This document shows, piece by piece, positions 35,330 to 41,819 of a DNA stretch of 41,819 nucleotides. The notes under the pieces were generated by a model. It made no database searches. It worked only from the letters and a program-made list of their open reading frames with translations, and was not told the DNA's origin. The position numbers were made by a program, and so were the translations under genes. The stretch spans positions 1-41,819 of the forward strand of contig CAZQDP010000011.1 of the NCBI GenBank assembly GCA_964592375.1, given 5' to 3'. Source of the DNA: CAZQDP01 sp964592375. GTDB taxonomy: Bacteria > Bacillota > Clostridia > RUG12999. Every line of letters starts with the position of its first letter. Position 1 is the stretch's first letter.

Positions 35330-36874
35330 TTATGAGTGCTTTATAAGGTTTTTAAACCATGTAATTTCTTCTATTTTTGCCATCCATGCCCCTGCCCCAT
35401 ACACAACCGTGCCAACCAAGGCCGGTAGCATCAATTTGATGAGCTTATATAGAAAAGTGTCCGGCATGAACAAGCTTCCCATGAAGTATTTTGTGCCAAG
35501 TACCGCCAATATAGAAACTGCCGCAACGGGCAGAAGCCTTAAAAGAAAACTTCCCATTCCCTTCATGATACCGGGACCGCCTTTGACTGTCAAAACAAAG
35601 GAAATAACGCACCATATCAGAGCCGATAAAGATGCCGCCAGTGCCAAGCCGCCGACGCCCATCAAACGAGCGAGCAGAAAACTGAGTGGAACATTAAGTG
35701 CTACTGTGCCAATGGCGATGATCATGGGGGTTTTGGCGTTTTGTTTTGAGTAAAAGGCTTTGTTTAACACCTCTTGTAGGGCAAACCCCACCATCCCAAC
35801 AGAATAGAAAAACATAGCGGTGGACGTAAGACTTGCGGCCCTGCTGTCAAATGCACCTCGCTGGTAAATGATGCTAACCATTTCACTGCTTAGTGTCATA
35901 AACATCAGTGCGATAAGCACAGCGCCCAAAAGAACTGCTTTGATTGAACCCGACACAGTCCTTTCCCAGCCCTCCCTCTCTCCTGACATGGCAAGTCTTG
36001 AGAGACCGGGAAAGATATAATTGGTAAGCGACACTGCAAAAACACTTGCCGCAATAATATATAGCTTGTTCGCATAATTGACAGCTGCCACAGCCTGTCC
36101 TCCATGAAGAGAAGATGCTACCATAATATTGACCGTGGCATTGATTGGCTGTACCCAAGTGGAAAATAAAATCGGCAAGGCCAAAATAGCCACCTTGCGA
36201 ATTCCCTCATCCTTTATGCTACTTTGCATACAAAAATGAAAATGTTTACTTTTCAGAGGTGGCACCAATATCACAAATTGCAGCATCCACCCGATAAGCA
36301 GTGCAAAGGCCAGACCTTGGATACCAAATGTACCATTGAGAGTAAATAGATACAGAATGCACACAAGACTGGATACAACGCTCATGGCCGCCGGAATTTT
36401 AAACTCACCTAGTGATTGCAAAATCCCCACAAGTGTAAAGGCAAGGCCAATAAAAACAACCATGGGAAACATGATTTGAAGCAAAAGCCCTGCAAGCTTT
36501 ATTTCCTCCGTTCCCATTTTTGGTGCAATTGCCGATACAATTTGGTGAGAAAAAATTACTCCGATGATGCAAAGCACACTCGAAAGCAGTAGTACTGCTT
36601 TTAAAAACCCACTGGCAAACCTGTCTGCACGCACTCTACCTTGCTCCTCCATGTACATATTATACACGGGAATAAAGGCAGAAGAAATGGCAGAACCGAG
36701 TATCATATCAAAAAAAGTAAGAGGCAGTTGAGAAGCGATCACATATGCCGAGGCCGCAGGACTGATGCCATAGATGTATGCCATCACCATTTCTCTTGCC
36801 TGACCTAGCAGCTTTGCTGCCAATATTGTTATAAAAATAAAACTCACTGTTTTCACAGCACTTTTACTATGCAT
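35330..36874 (-). CDS. murJ: MurJ/MviN-type lipid-linked glycan flippase
   Basis: Membrane flippase of the MOP superfamily, about 514 residues with fourteen predicted helices. The ATG at 36874 (MHSKSAVKTVSFIF) has GGAG six bases upstream; the frame stays open to 36925 without a better site. Family features: ILAAKLLGQAREMVMAYIYG at the first helix, ASQLPLTFFDMILGSAISSAFIPVY in parts, FSTWVQPINATVNIM and the later GALFDSR-like turn (IYQRGAFDSRAASL). It could carry lipid II, but its place as first gene of a polysaccharide operon with a ligase-like protein suggests that it may flip a specialised lipid-linked oligosaccharide. A strong promoter lies 270 bases upstream. Confidence 0.9.
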   Translation of the reverse strand: MHSKSAVKTVSFIFITILAAKLLGQAREMVMAYIYGISPAASAYVIASQLPLTFFDMILGSAISSAFIPVYNMYMEEQGRVRADRFASGFLKAVLLLSSVLCIIGVIFSHQIVSAIAPKMGTEEIKLAGLLLQIMFPMVVFIGLAFTLVGILQSLGEFKIPAAMSVVSSLVCILYLFTLNGTFGIQGLAFALLIGWMLQFVILVPPLKSKHFHFCMQSSIKDEGIRKVAILALPILFSTWVQPINATVNIMVASSLHGGQAVAAVNYANKLYIIAASVFAVSLTNYIFPGLSRLAMSGEREGWERTVSGSIKAVLLGAVLIALMFMTLSSEMVSIIYQRGAFDSRAASLTSTAMFFYSVGMVGFALQEVLNKAFYSKQNAKTPMIIAIGTVALNVPLSFLLARLMGVGGLALAASLSALIWCVISFVLTVKGGPGIMKGMGSFLLRLLPVAAVSILAVLGTKYFMGSLFMPDTFLYKLIKLMLPALVGTVVYGAGAWMAKIEEITWFKNLIKHS

Positions 36875-37050
36875 ATTCATCTCCATGCACCGCAAGCATA
36901 ACGCCACATACGCAACCCAAGACATGCGAAAGACCTTATCGCTGCTATTGCCGCTATTGCATGCGAGCGGCTCGCCTTTTATTCATCAAAAGTCCAAATG
37001 CATCAGTGAAAAATAGAGATTTAGACTTTGTTCTATATGGATTTGAAGGA

Positions 37051-37105
37051 TTTGCAGGAAGGATAAATATGCCTGCAAAGTGAATGTGTCATGATATTTT
37101 GCAGG
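37051..37105 (-). repeat. Three mutually pairing 8-mers in the murJ leader
   Basis: In the minus-strand transcript CCUGCAAA (37105-37098), UUUGCAGG (37079-37072) and CCUGCAAA (37058-37051) follow one another. The middle copy can pair with either flank, giving two exclusive hairpins with loops of 18 and 13 bases. No terminator tract follows. Confidence 0.55.
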
Positions 37106-37150
37106 TGCAAAACGCCATTTGTTTGAAGCAGTTATGAAAGCAATAAACAT

Positions 37151-37179
37151 ATTATACTCTACTTTTTCCCATTTGTAAA
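37151..37179 (-). promoter_or_regulatory. Sigma-A promoter of the murJ operon
   Basis: On the minus strand TTTACA and TATAAT are separated by 17 bases. Transcription would start near 37144, giving a 270-base leader before murJ at 36874. Confidence 0.85.
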
Positions 37180-37217
37180 GCACAAAAAAAATGATTTATC
37201 AAAAATTTAAATTGCTA

Positions 37218-37246
37218 TTGACATATGCGCTTTGGTGTGTTATTAT
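37218..37246 (+). promoter_or_regulatory. Sigma-A promoter of the GntR-ABC operon
   Basis: TTGACA and TATTAT with a 17-base spacer, 40 bases before the GntR start at 37286. It overlaps an inverted repeat that probably binds the regulator itself. Confidence 0.9.
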
Positions 37247-37263
37247 GGTAGTACACTAACACA
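37236..37263. promoter_or_regulatory. Probable autoregulatory operator of the YtrA-type regulator
   Basis: TGTGTTA and TAACACA form a 7-bp inverted repeat with a 14-base spacer that covers the minus-10 box. GntR/YtrA regulators usually repress their own operon from such a site, so binding here would block RNA polymerase. Confidence 0.65.
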
Positions 37264-37285
37264 TAGAAATCGAGGTGAAACATCC

Positions 37286-37657
37286 ATGTCATTTTCATTT
37301 GATCAGCATTCGCCGATTTACCTTCAAATTATCCGGGAGATTAAGCGGCAAATTGTAAATGAAGAATTAAAGGAGGGAGACAAAATGCCTTCGGTCAGAG
37401 ATCTTTCAGAGCAAATGAACGTTAACCCAAATACGGTACAGCGAGCGTATCAGGAATTAGAACGCCTTGGCATCACACATACACTGCGAGGCATGGGCAA
37501 CTTTGTAACAGACAATAAGGAAATCATTCGGAGCATGAAAAACGAAATGGCCAAAAGCTATATTCAGCAATTTGTGCAGGGCATGAAAACTTTAGGAATG
37601 TCCCAGACCGATATGTTAAATACGCTCAAAGAATATTTTGTAAAGGAGGAATTTTAA
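37286..37657 (+). CDS. GntR family regulator, YtrA subfamily
   Basis: A 123-residue repressor. The ATG at 37286 has GAGGTG nine bases upstream, and the in-frame start at 37232 lies inside the promoter, so it is excluded. An N-terminal winged helix-turn-helix (SPIYLQIIREIKRQIVNEEL, then EGDKMPSVRDLSEQMNVNPN in parts, and NTVQRAYQELERLG) is followed by a short helical tail of about 45 residues used for dimerisation, as in YtrA, rather than a ligand-binding domain. It heads an operon with an ABC ATPase and a permease, the classic YtrA arrangement that often responds to cell-wall-active compounds. Confidence 0.93.
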   Translation: MSFSFDQHSPIYLQIIREIKRQIVNEELKEGDKMPSVRDLSEQMNVNPNTVQRAYQELERLGITHTLRGMGNFVTDNKEIIRSMKNEMAKSYIQQFVQGMKTLGMSQTDMLNTLKEYFVKEEF

Positions 37658-38359
37658 ATGAATTCCATTTTAGAAATTACAGGCTTATATAAAAACTTTT
37701 TTGGTAAAGCCGCACTATCTGATATCAGCCTCTCCTTAGATGAAGGAAGAATTGTGGGGCTACTTGGTCCAAACGGTAGCGGCAAAACTACACTTTTAAA
37801 ACTCATCGCAGGCTTTTTGCAACCTACAAAGGGTCAAATACGCATAAGCGGTCAAGCGCCATCTTATCAAACCAAGGCATTTGTGGCGTTTCTACCGGAT
37901 ACCGATTTTTTATATGAAGAAAAGAAAATTGCAGATATATCTGCATTTTACAAGGATTTCTTTTCCGATTTTGATTTGCACAAATTCAATGAACTATGTG
38001 CGTTTATGAACCTTGAGCGCGGTGCACTGATTAAAAGCTTATCTAAAGGCATGAAGGAAAAACTGCAATTATCCATTATTCTCTCCCGTAGTGCAAAGCT
38101 TTATATGCTGGATGAACCATTGGGCGGCGTTGATCCCATTACCAGAGATAAAATCATCAATGCCATTATCAGAAATTATATGGAAAACAGTTCAATGATC
38201 ATCAGTACGCATCTTGTTGACTATATCGAGCCGCTTCTGGACGAAGTTGTTTTTCTCAGAAATGGCCAAATCGCGCTCCATGGCATGGCGGAAGAGCTGC
38301 GCGCGGAAAAAAACATGTCGGTAGATAAAATATACAGGGAGGTATATATCAATGATTAA
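37658..38359 (+). CDS. ABC transporter ATPase (YtrB-like)
   Basis: A 233-residue nucleotide-binding protein. Walker A is GPNGSGKTT (37-45), the signature is the degenerate LSKGMKEKLQL, usual in this group, Walker B is KLYMLDEPLGGVDP and the switch His is in IISTHLVDYIEP. AAGGAGG lies about nine bases upstream of the ATG, which follows directly on the regulator's stop. Its stop overlaps the permease start by eight bases. It forms an exporter with the permease behind it; the substrate is unknown, and antibiotic or lipid export is the usual guess for YtrAB-type systems. Confidence 0.93.
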   Translation: MNSILEITGLYKNFFGKAALSDISLSLDEGRIVGLLGPNGSGKTTLLKLIAGFLQPTKGQIRISGQAPSYQTKAFVAFLPDTDFLYEEKKIADISAFYKDFFSDFDLHKFNELCAFMNLERGALIKSLSKGMKEKLQLSIILSRSAKLYMLDEPLGGVDPITRDKIINAIIRNYMENSSMIISTHLVDYIEPLLDEVVFLRNGQIALHGMAEELRAEKNMSVDKIYREVYIND

Positions 38360-39224
38360 TCTCATTAAAAACGAATGGAAACTGAGAAGAATATCCATTC
38401 TTCGCTTTGGTATTGCCGTAGCCATTATTAATATCATTGCTATTTTCGTCATCGTCATCGGGAAGATTAATATACCGGAACTTTTAAGGCTTAGCATGAT
38501 AGATGACCATGAAGCAACTGCAAGTTTGCTTTCCTCTTATGGCATTGGGTTTGCCATTATGCTTCCTCTTGCCCTTATGACCAATGGAATTCTGTTGACT
38601 CTGCCCATCATTAATGCAATATTTACCTTCCGAAGAGATATTTTCAGCAATCAAAGATATCTTCTCTTTTCCTTGCCGGTCAAGGGCTCAAAGCTCATCG
38701 GTTCGAGGTTGATTGTTACCTGCCTTGAAATGGCGCTGTCAATGCTCTTTCTTATGGTGTCCATGGCCAGCCTGGCGTTTGCTCTGTTTGGTTGGCCCAT
38801 CTTTCGCATTGGTGCAGGATACCTTTTGAGTATCTCTCCCCTACTCGTGCTTCAATTTGTAATTTGCTTGTTTGAATTTAGTCTGATGATGCTCATTATC
38901 TATACAGTACTTATTCTCATTAACATGGCTGCTAAGTTTACCACAAAACTTAAAAAGGTGCTAGGCCTTGTGGTAGGCATTTTGCTCTTCAGCTTTCTCA
39001 ATAATATCTGGGAAGGAATGACAGACGGCCTAAAAAAGTATGCCACCAATGTTCCTCTGCACACAGATTTCTCTGCACTGCGGCAGTATCTTCCGGGTGT
39101 AAGTCTTCAAATCGCCTCAAACAATATCACCTATTATTTTGCTGTTGTTGGTGCGGAAATCGTGTTCTTCTCCTTTATGTTTATTATTTTGTCATATATC
39201 ATGGATAAACGAATAGAAGTATAA
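38352..39224 (+). CDS. ABC transporter permease of the YtrA-linked operon
   Basis: A 290-residue membrane protein with six predicted helices, beginning MINLIKNEWKLRRISILRFG, a common opening of ABC-2-like permeases that accompany GntR regulators. It includes FRRDIFSNQRYLLFSLPVKGSKLIGSRL (in parts: SNQRYLLFSLPVKG), a block typical of these permeases, and an external loop near residues 205-235. AGGGAGG lies about nine bases before its ATG. Last gene of the regulator-ATPase-permease set; I see no clear terminator in the 150 bases that follow. It is not similar enough to named permeases to give a symbol. Confidence 0.87.
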   Translation: MINLIKNEWKLRRISILRFGIAVAIINIIAIFVIVIGKINIPELLRLSMIDDHEATASLLSSYGIGFAIMLPLALMTNGILLTLPIINAIFTFRRDIFSNQRYLLFSLPVKGSKLIGSRLIVTCLEMALSMLFLMVSMASLAFALFGWPIFRIGAGYLLSISPLLVLQFVICLFEFSLMMLIIYTVLILINMAAKFTTKLKKVLGLVVGILLFSFLNNIWEGMTDGLKKYATNVPLHTDFSALRQYLPGVSLQIASNNITYYFAVVGAEIVFFSFMFIILSYIMDKRIEV

Positions 39225-39377
39225 AGGAAAGCCACAATTATCAATAAATCCCTTTCTGATAGGTCGATATGGTCCTCCTGTAAAAAAAATAAATTTATTA
39301 TTCCAAAACAGTAAATCAACGGAACTTTTTATACAATTGGTTCGTCTTACTGATAGAAACAAGAAAGGATGATGTTT

Positions 39378-41579
39378 GTGAAAAAGATGAACGCGAAAAT
39401 GGCTTTATTCCTTCTACCTATCATGATTTTAACCTCAGCAGTACCAGTCTTTGCAGGAGGAGGCCCCAAAATGGTACCGGAAGCCGTTGCCGTACAAGCT
39501 GCAGCGGCAGGAAGCATTGAAATAACGGATCAAATTTTGAAAAGCACCATTGTAAAAGTAAAAGAAATCTATCATATTTCAGATGAACTGGATAAATTCA
39601 GTTATGATGTGAATACAGTAGATAATATTTCCATATGGAATCTTCGGTGGATGAGTAGCAAAACAAATGAAAATATCAGTATTTCCTATGGTTCCGATGC
39701 GAACACTTATCATTATTATACATATATACCTTCAGTGCAAAAGGACAGAAAGTCAATAAACAATATAAAAAAAGATGCAGCAAAGGAAATAGCAGCCGAT
39801 TTTTTAAAGCTGGCTCTGCCTACTCAGTATTCGTATTTTAAGATTGTTGAAAACAATAGTATCGAAAATTTTAATGGTTTTTATCTTCAGTATCAATATT
39901 ATCAAAATGATGTTCCCGTAGAAGGAGCGCAGGTTTATATCGGTGTTGACTCTAAGACGGGCATTATAAATCAGTACAGTTGTTCTTTCCACTTTTCACT
40001 GGATTTTCCCTCTTTGGAAGGAATAATAGATGTTTCAAAGGCACAAGAGGCTTACAAAAGTAATTTGGGCTTGCAGCTTGTATATCAGTCGAAAATCAAC
40101 TATACCAATGATAATGTGGTCTTAGAAAGCGTTTTTCCGGTTTATATTGAAAAATATACTGCGGATTATGCAATAGATGCCAAAACCGGTGAGCGCATAC
40201 TCACATCGGAGCCATACTTTGGTTTTGGTCGCGGCGAAAAGGGTGGTTATGGAGCTAACACAAGTTTAAATGAAGCTGCCTTATCCCCTGCAGAGGAAAA
40301 AGAGGTTAAAAATATTGAAGGGGTATTGCCGGTGGATACGGCCGTTAAAATGGCTTTTGATAAAGGAATTCCAATTCTTAAAAAAGGCATGCTTCTCTTT
40401 GAATCCTCCCTCAATACATCACCACTGAACACGAAAAGCGGTTATGTTTGGAATATTAATTTGCGTGAAGAGAATAAAGAGCAAAGCGCACAGATGTGCC
40501 GTATCACCATGGACGCAAAAACCGGTGATATCATCAGCTTCAGTGCAGATGACCGCCCGCAAGACTCCAAAGGCTCAGAAGTGAAACGGGATGCTGCTCA
40601 AAAAGAAGTAGAGCGCTTTCTAAAAGCATTTGTACCGGATAGATTTTCTAAAACAATGCAAAGTGATGCCACCCCTATATATGGCATTTACCGCGGTGAG
40701 GATACAGGCAGGTATTTGTATTTTCGCTATGTGCGCACGGAAAATGGCGTGCAGTATCCGGACAACAGCATAAGCATCACTTATGATGCGATTGCAAAGA
40801 CCATCTGCAATTATTCCATAATGTGGTATGAGAGTGCCATCTTCCCTTCCGTTGACAAAGTCGTGCCCACGCAGAATATCTATCAGAGCATATTCTCTAA
40901 AAACCCCATCACCCTACAATACCGACTCAGCACCATGTCGCAGTCACAGAAATTGTTTCTGATATACACCCCTGCACGAAATCAGTATCCTATCTGTTTT
41001 GATGCTATAAGCGGCGAGCGAATAGACTATGAAGGGCAGGTAACAGGTGAGCAGCCTAAAATAGGTGGATATACGGATATAGACGAATACTATGCCAAGG
41101 AAAAAATTCTTGAACTGTCGGAAATAGGCATTGGACTATTCACCACCACTTTTGCTCCAAATAAAAGCATTGCACAAAAGGAGATGATGTATCTTCTTTC
41201 GCAGACTTATCCGTATGGCATGGCCTCCCAAAAATCGCTGGATGCATATAGTGAGGAAGATATCAATGCAATGTACAATGATTTAAAACTAAAAGGTATC
41301 ATAAAAGAGCAAGAAATCGCTCCGAAATCCATCGTAACAAGGGAGCAGGCCGCAAAGTACATCGTGCGTGCATTAGGCGGCGGCACTATTGGGGAACATA
41401 GCGAGATATTTATTTGTGACTTTTTGGATTTTGATCAAATTTCTCCGGATTACAAGGGCTTTGTCGCCATATCAAAGGCCTTTGGTATTGTTAGTGGAGA
41501 TAACGGCTATTTTAAACCTACAGATGAGATTACACGTGGCGAAGCTGCCGTTATGATATATCGATATTTATCTCAGTAG
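39378..41579 (+). CDS. Secreted YcdB/PepSY-like protein with SLH repeats
   Basis: A 733-residue cell-wall protein. The GTG at 39378 is favoured because AAAGG ends nine bases upstream; the ATGs at 39369 and 39372 sit on top of that site. A signal peptide (MKKMNAKMALFLLPIMILTS then VPVFA) is followed by two or more YcdB/YcdC-type repeats, related to PepSY: FYLQYQYYQNDVPVEGAQVY, GVDSKTGIINQYS and, in the second, GYVWNINLREENKE and TMDAKTGDIISFSADDRP. The last 180 residues contain SLH repeats (YTDIDEYYAKEKILELSEIG, SIVTREQAAKYIVRALGG, FVAISKAFGIVSGDNGYF, ITRGEAAVMIYRYL). It would bind the cell wall polymer, perhaps with pyruvylated sugars, and may restrain a wall protease. No catalytic site is visible. 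Confidence 0.85.
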   Translation: MKKMNAKMALFLLPIMILTSAVPVFAGGGPKMVPEAVAVQAAAAGSIEITDQILKSTIVKVKEIYHISDELDKFSYDVNTVDNISIWNLRWMSSKTNENISISYGSDANTYHYYTYIPSVQKDRKSINNIKKDAAKEIAADFLKLALPTQYSYFKIVENNSIENFNGFYLQYQYYQNDVPVEGAQVYIGVDSKTGIINQYSCSFHFSLDFPSLEGIIDVSKAQEAYKSNLGLQLVYQSKINYTNDNVVLESVFPVYIEKYTADYAIDAKTGERILTSEPYFGFGRGEKGGYGANTSLNEAALSPAEEKEVKNIEGVLPVDTAVKMAFDKGIPILKKGMLLFESSLNTSPLNTKSGYVWNINLREENKEQSAQMCRITMDAKTGDIISFSADDRPQDSKGSEVKRDAAQKEVERFLKAFVPDRFSKTMQSDATPIYGIYRGEDTGRYLYFRYVRTENGVQYPDNSISITYDAIAKTICNYSIMWYESAIFPSVDKVVPTQNIYQSIFSKNPITLQYRLSTMSQSQKLFLIYTPARNQYPICFDAISGERIDYEGQVTGEQPKIGGYTDIDEYYAKEKILELSEIGIGLFTTTFAPNKSIAQKEMMYLLSQTYPYGMASQKSLDAYSEEDINAMYNDLKLKGIIKEQEIAPKSIVTREQAAKYIVRALGGGTIGEHSEIFICDFLDFDQISPDYKGFVAISKAFGIVSGDNGYFKPTDEITRGEAAVMIYRYLSQ

Positions 41580-41625
41580 AAGCGGTGCTCTTTAAAAAGC
41601 GCCAACATAAAAAGGAGTTGTTTTG

Positions 41626-41819
41626 ATGGATGGGAAAAGACTATACAAAGCTGATCAAGGGAAAATGATATCCGGTGTTTGCGCAGGTCTTGCAGATTAT
41701 TTTAACATTGACCCAAGTCTTGTACGCATCGGTTGGATTTTATTTTCCTTCACCTTTGGCTCAGGCATTTTGGCCTATATTATCGCAGCAGTAATATTGC
41801 CACATAAGCACGAGGTTGT
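41626..41819 (+). CDS. PspC domain protein (3' end outside window)
   Basis: The ATG at 41626 has AAAGGAG eight bases upstream. The first 64 residues read through to the window edge with no stop. They form a PspC domain: KRLYKADQGKMISGVCAGLA, DYFNIDPSLVRIGWIL, then a hydrophobic helix (FSFTFGSGILAYIIAAVILP) and a KHEVV tail. PspC proteins sit in the membrane and take part in envelope-stress responses in some bacteria; short stand-alone versions in Firmicutes are of unknown role. It follows the SLH protein by 46 bases and may be in its operon. Confidence 0.88.
   Translation, partial: MDGKRLYKADQGKMISGVCAGLADYFNIDPSLVRIGWILFSFTFGSGILAYIIAAVILPHKHEV

Larger units (their letters stand above)
36875..37285. 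other. Divergent intergenic region, murJ leader and ytrA-like promoter
   Basis: About 410 bases between murJ and the GntR gene. It holds two divergent promoters, an operator-like inverted repeat and a murJ leader with three repeated 8-mers, each listed separately. A 65-codon minus-strand frame (36986-37183) has no ribosome site and its second ATG touches the minus-10 box, so I do not call it a gene. A short hairpin, GCGAG-CGG-CTCGC, is at 36963-36975. Confidence 0.6.

Noticed and set aside
36986..37183. A 65-codon minus-strand frame in the murJ leader.
   Set aside because: It begins upstream of the promoter, its second ATG abuts the minus-10 box, and no ribosome site is visible.
1..41819. 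tRNA or rRNA genes, CRISPR arrays, transposases, prophage genes, attachment sites.
   Set aside because: None recognised on either strand by reading; a tRNAscan, Rfam and CRISPR scan would be needed to exclude small RNAs formally.

Overview
The window reads as a piece of the chromosome of an anaerobic, spore-forming, low-GC Gram-positive bacterium, most likely class Clostridia. The indicators are the sporulation protease SpoIVB, strong AGGAGG-type ribosome binding sites, frequent GTG/TTG starts, SLH-domain surface proteins, a PhoP/PhoR-pstSCAB-phoU phosphate regulon with Bacillus-type Pho boxes, and a sodium-pump decarboxylase membrane subunit. I recognise no tRNA, rRNA, CRISPR array or insertion sequence. 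One run of 100 N (31521-31620) marks an assembly gap that cuts a gene.

Layout. 1-2195 is the 3' part of valS. 2297-8425 is a tightly coupled four-gene operon: a MacA-like adaptor with duplicated domains, a MacB-type ATPase, a MacB-type permease and a large SLH-anchored surface protein, closed by a clear intrinsic terminator. On the minus strand follow an MFS drug-efflux-like transporter and a GrpB-family nucleotidyltransferase. 10730-18697 is the most unusual stretch: two proteins that fuse an N-terminal DNRLRE-type beta domain to GT-B glycosyltransferases (one of them with two transferase modules), a polysaccharide pyruvyl transferase, another GT4 enzyme, and a cysteine-rich protein resembling a clostridial family I suspect is spore-associated. 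A sigma-K-like promoter lies before the pyruvyl transferase. I infer a spore-surface (coat or exosporium) glycosylation module.

19232-21734 holds an OadB-type sodium-pump beta subunit, a 45-residue OadG-like membrane peptide and a NahK-like sugar 1-kinase. 21706-28465 is the phosphate regulon: phoU, pstB, pstA, pstC and pstS on the minus strand, divergent from phoP-phoR, with four 11-bp-spaced Pho half-sites in front of pstS. spoIVB and rho follow on the minus strand. Upstream of rho, in the same direction, is an envelope polysaccharide operon: murJ, an O-antigen-ligase-like protein, GT4, and two DUF4330 proteins (one broken by the gap), mostly with 4-bp start/stop overlaps.

The right end carries a YtrA-type GntR repressor with its ABC exporter, a secreted YcdB/PepSY-like protein with C-terminal SLH repeats, and the start of a PspC-domain protein. 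Cell-surface biology dominates: surface-protein anchoring, glycan synthesis and export, and sporulation. Gene packing is very tight, with several convergent pairs overlapping or nearly touching.
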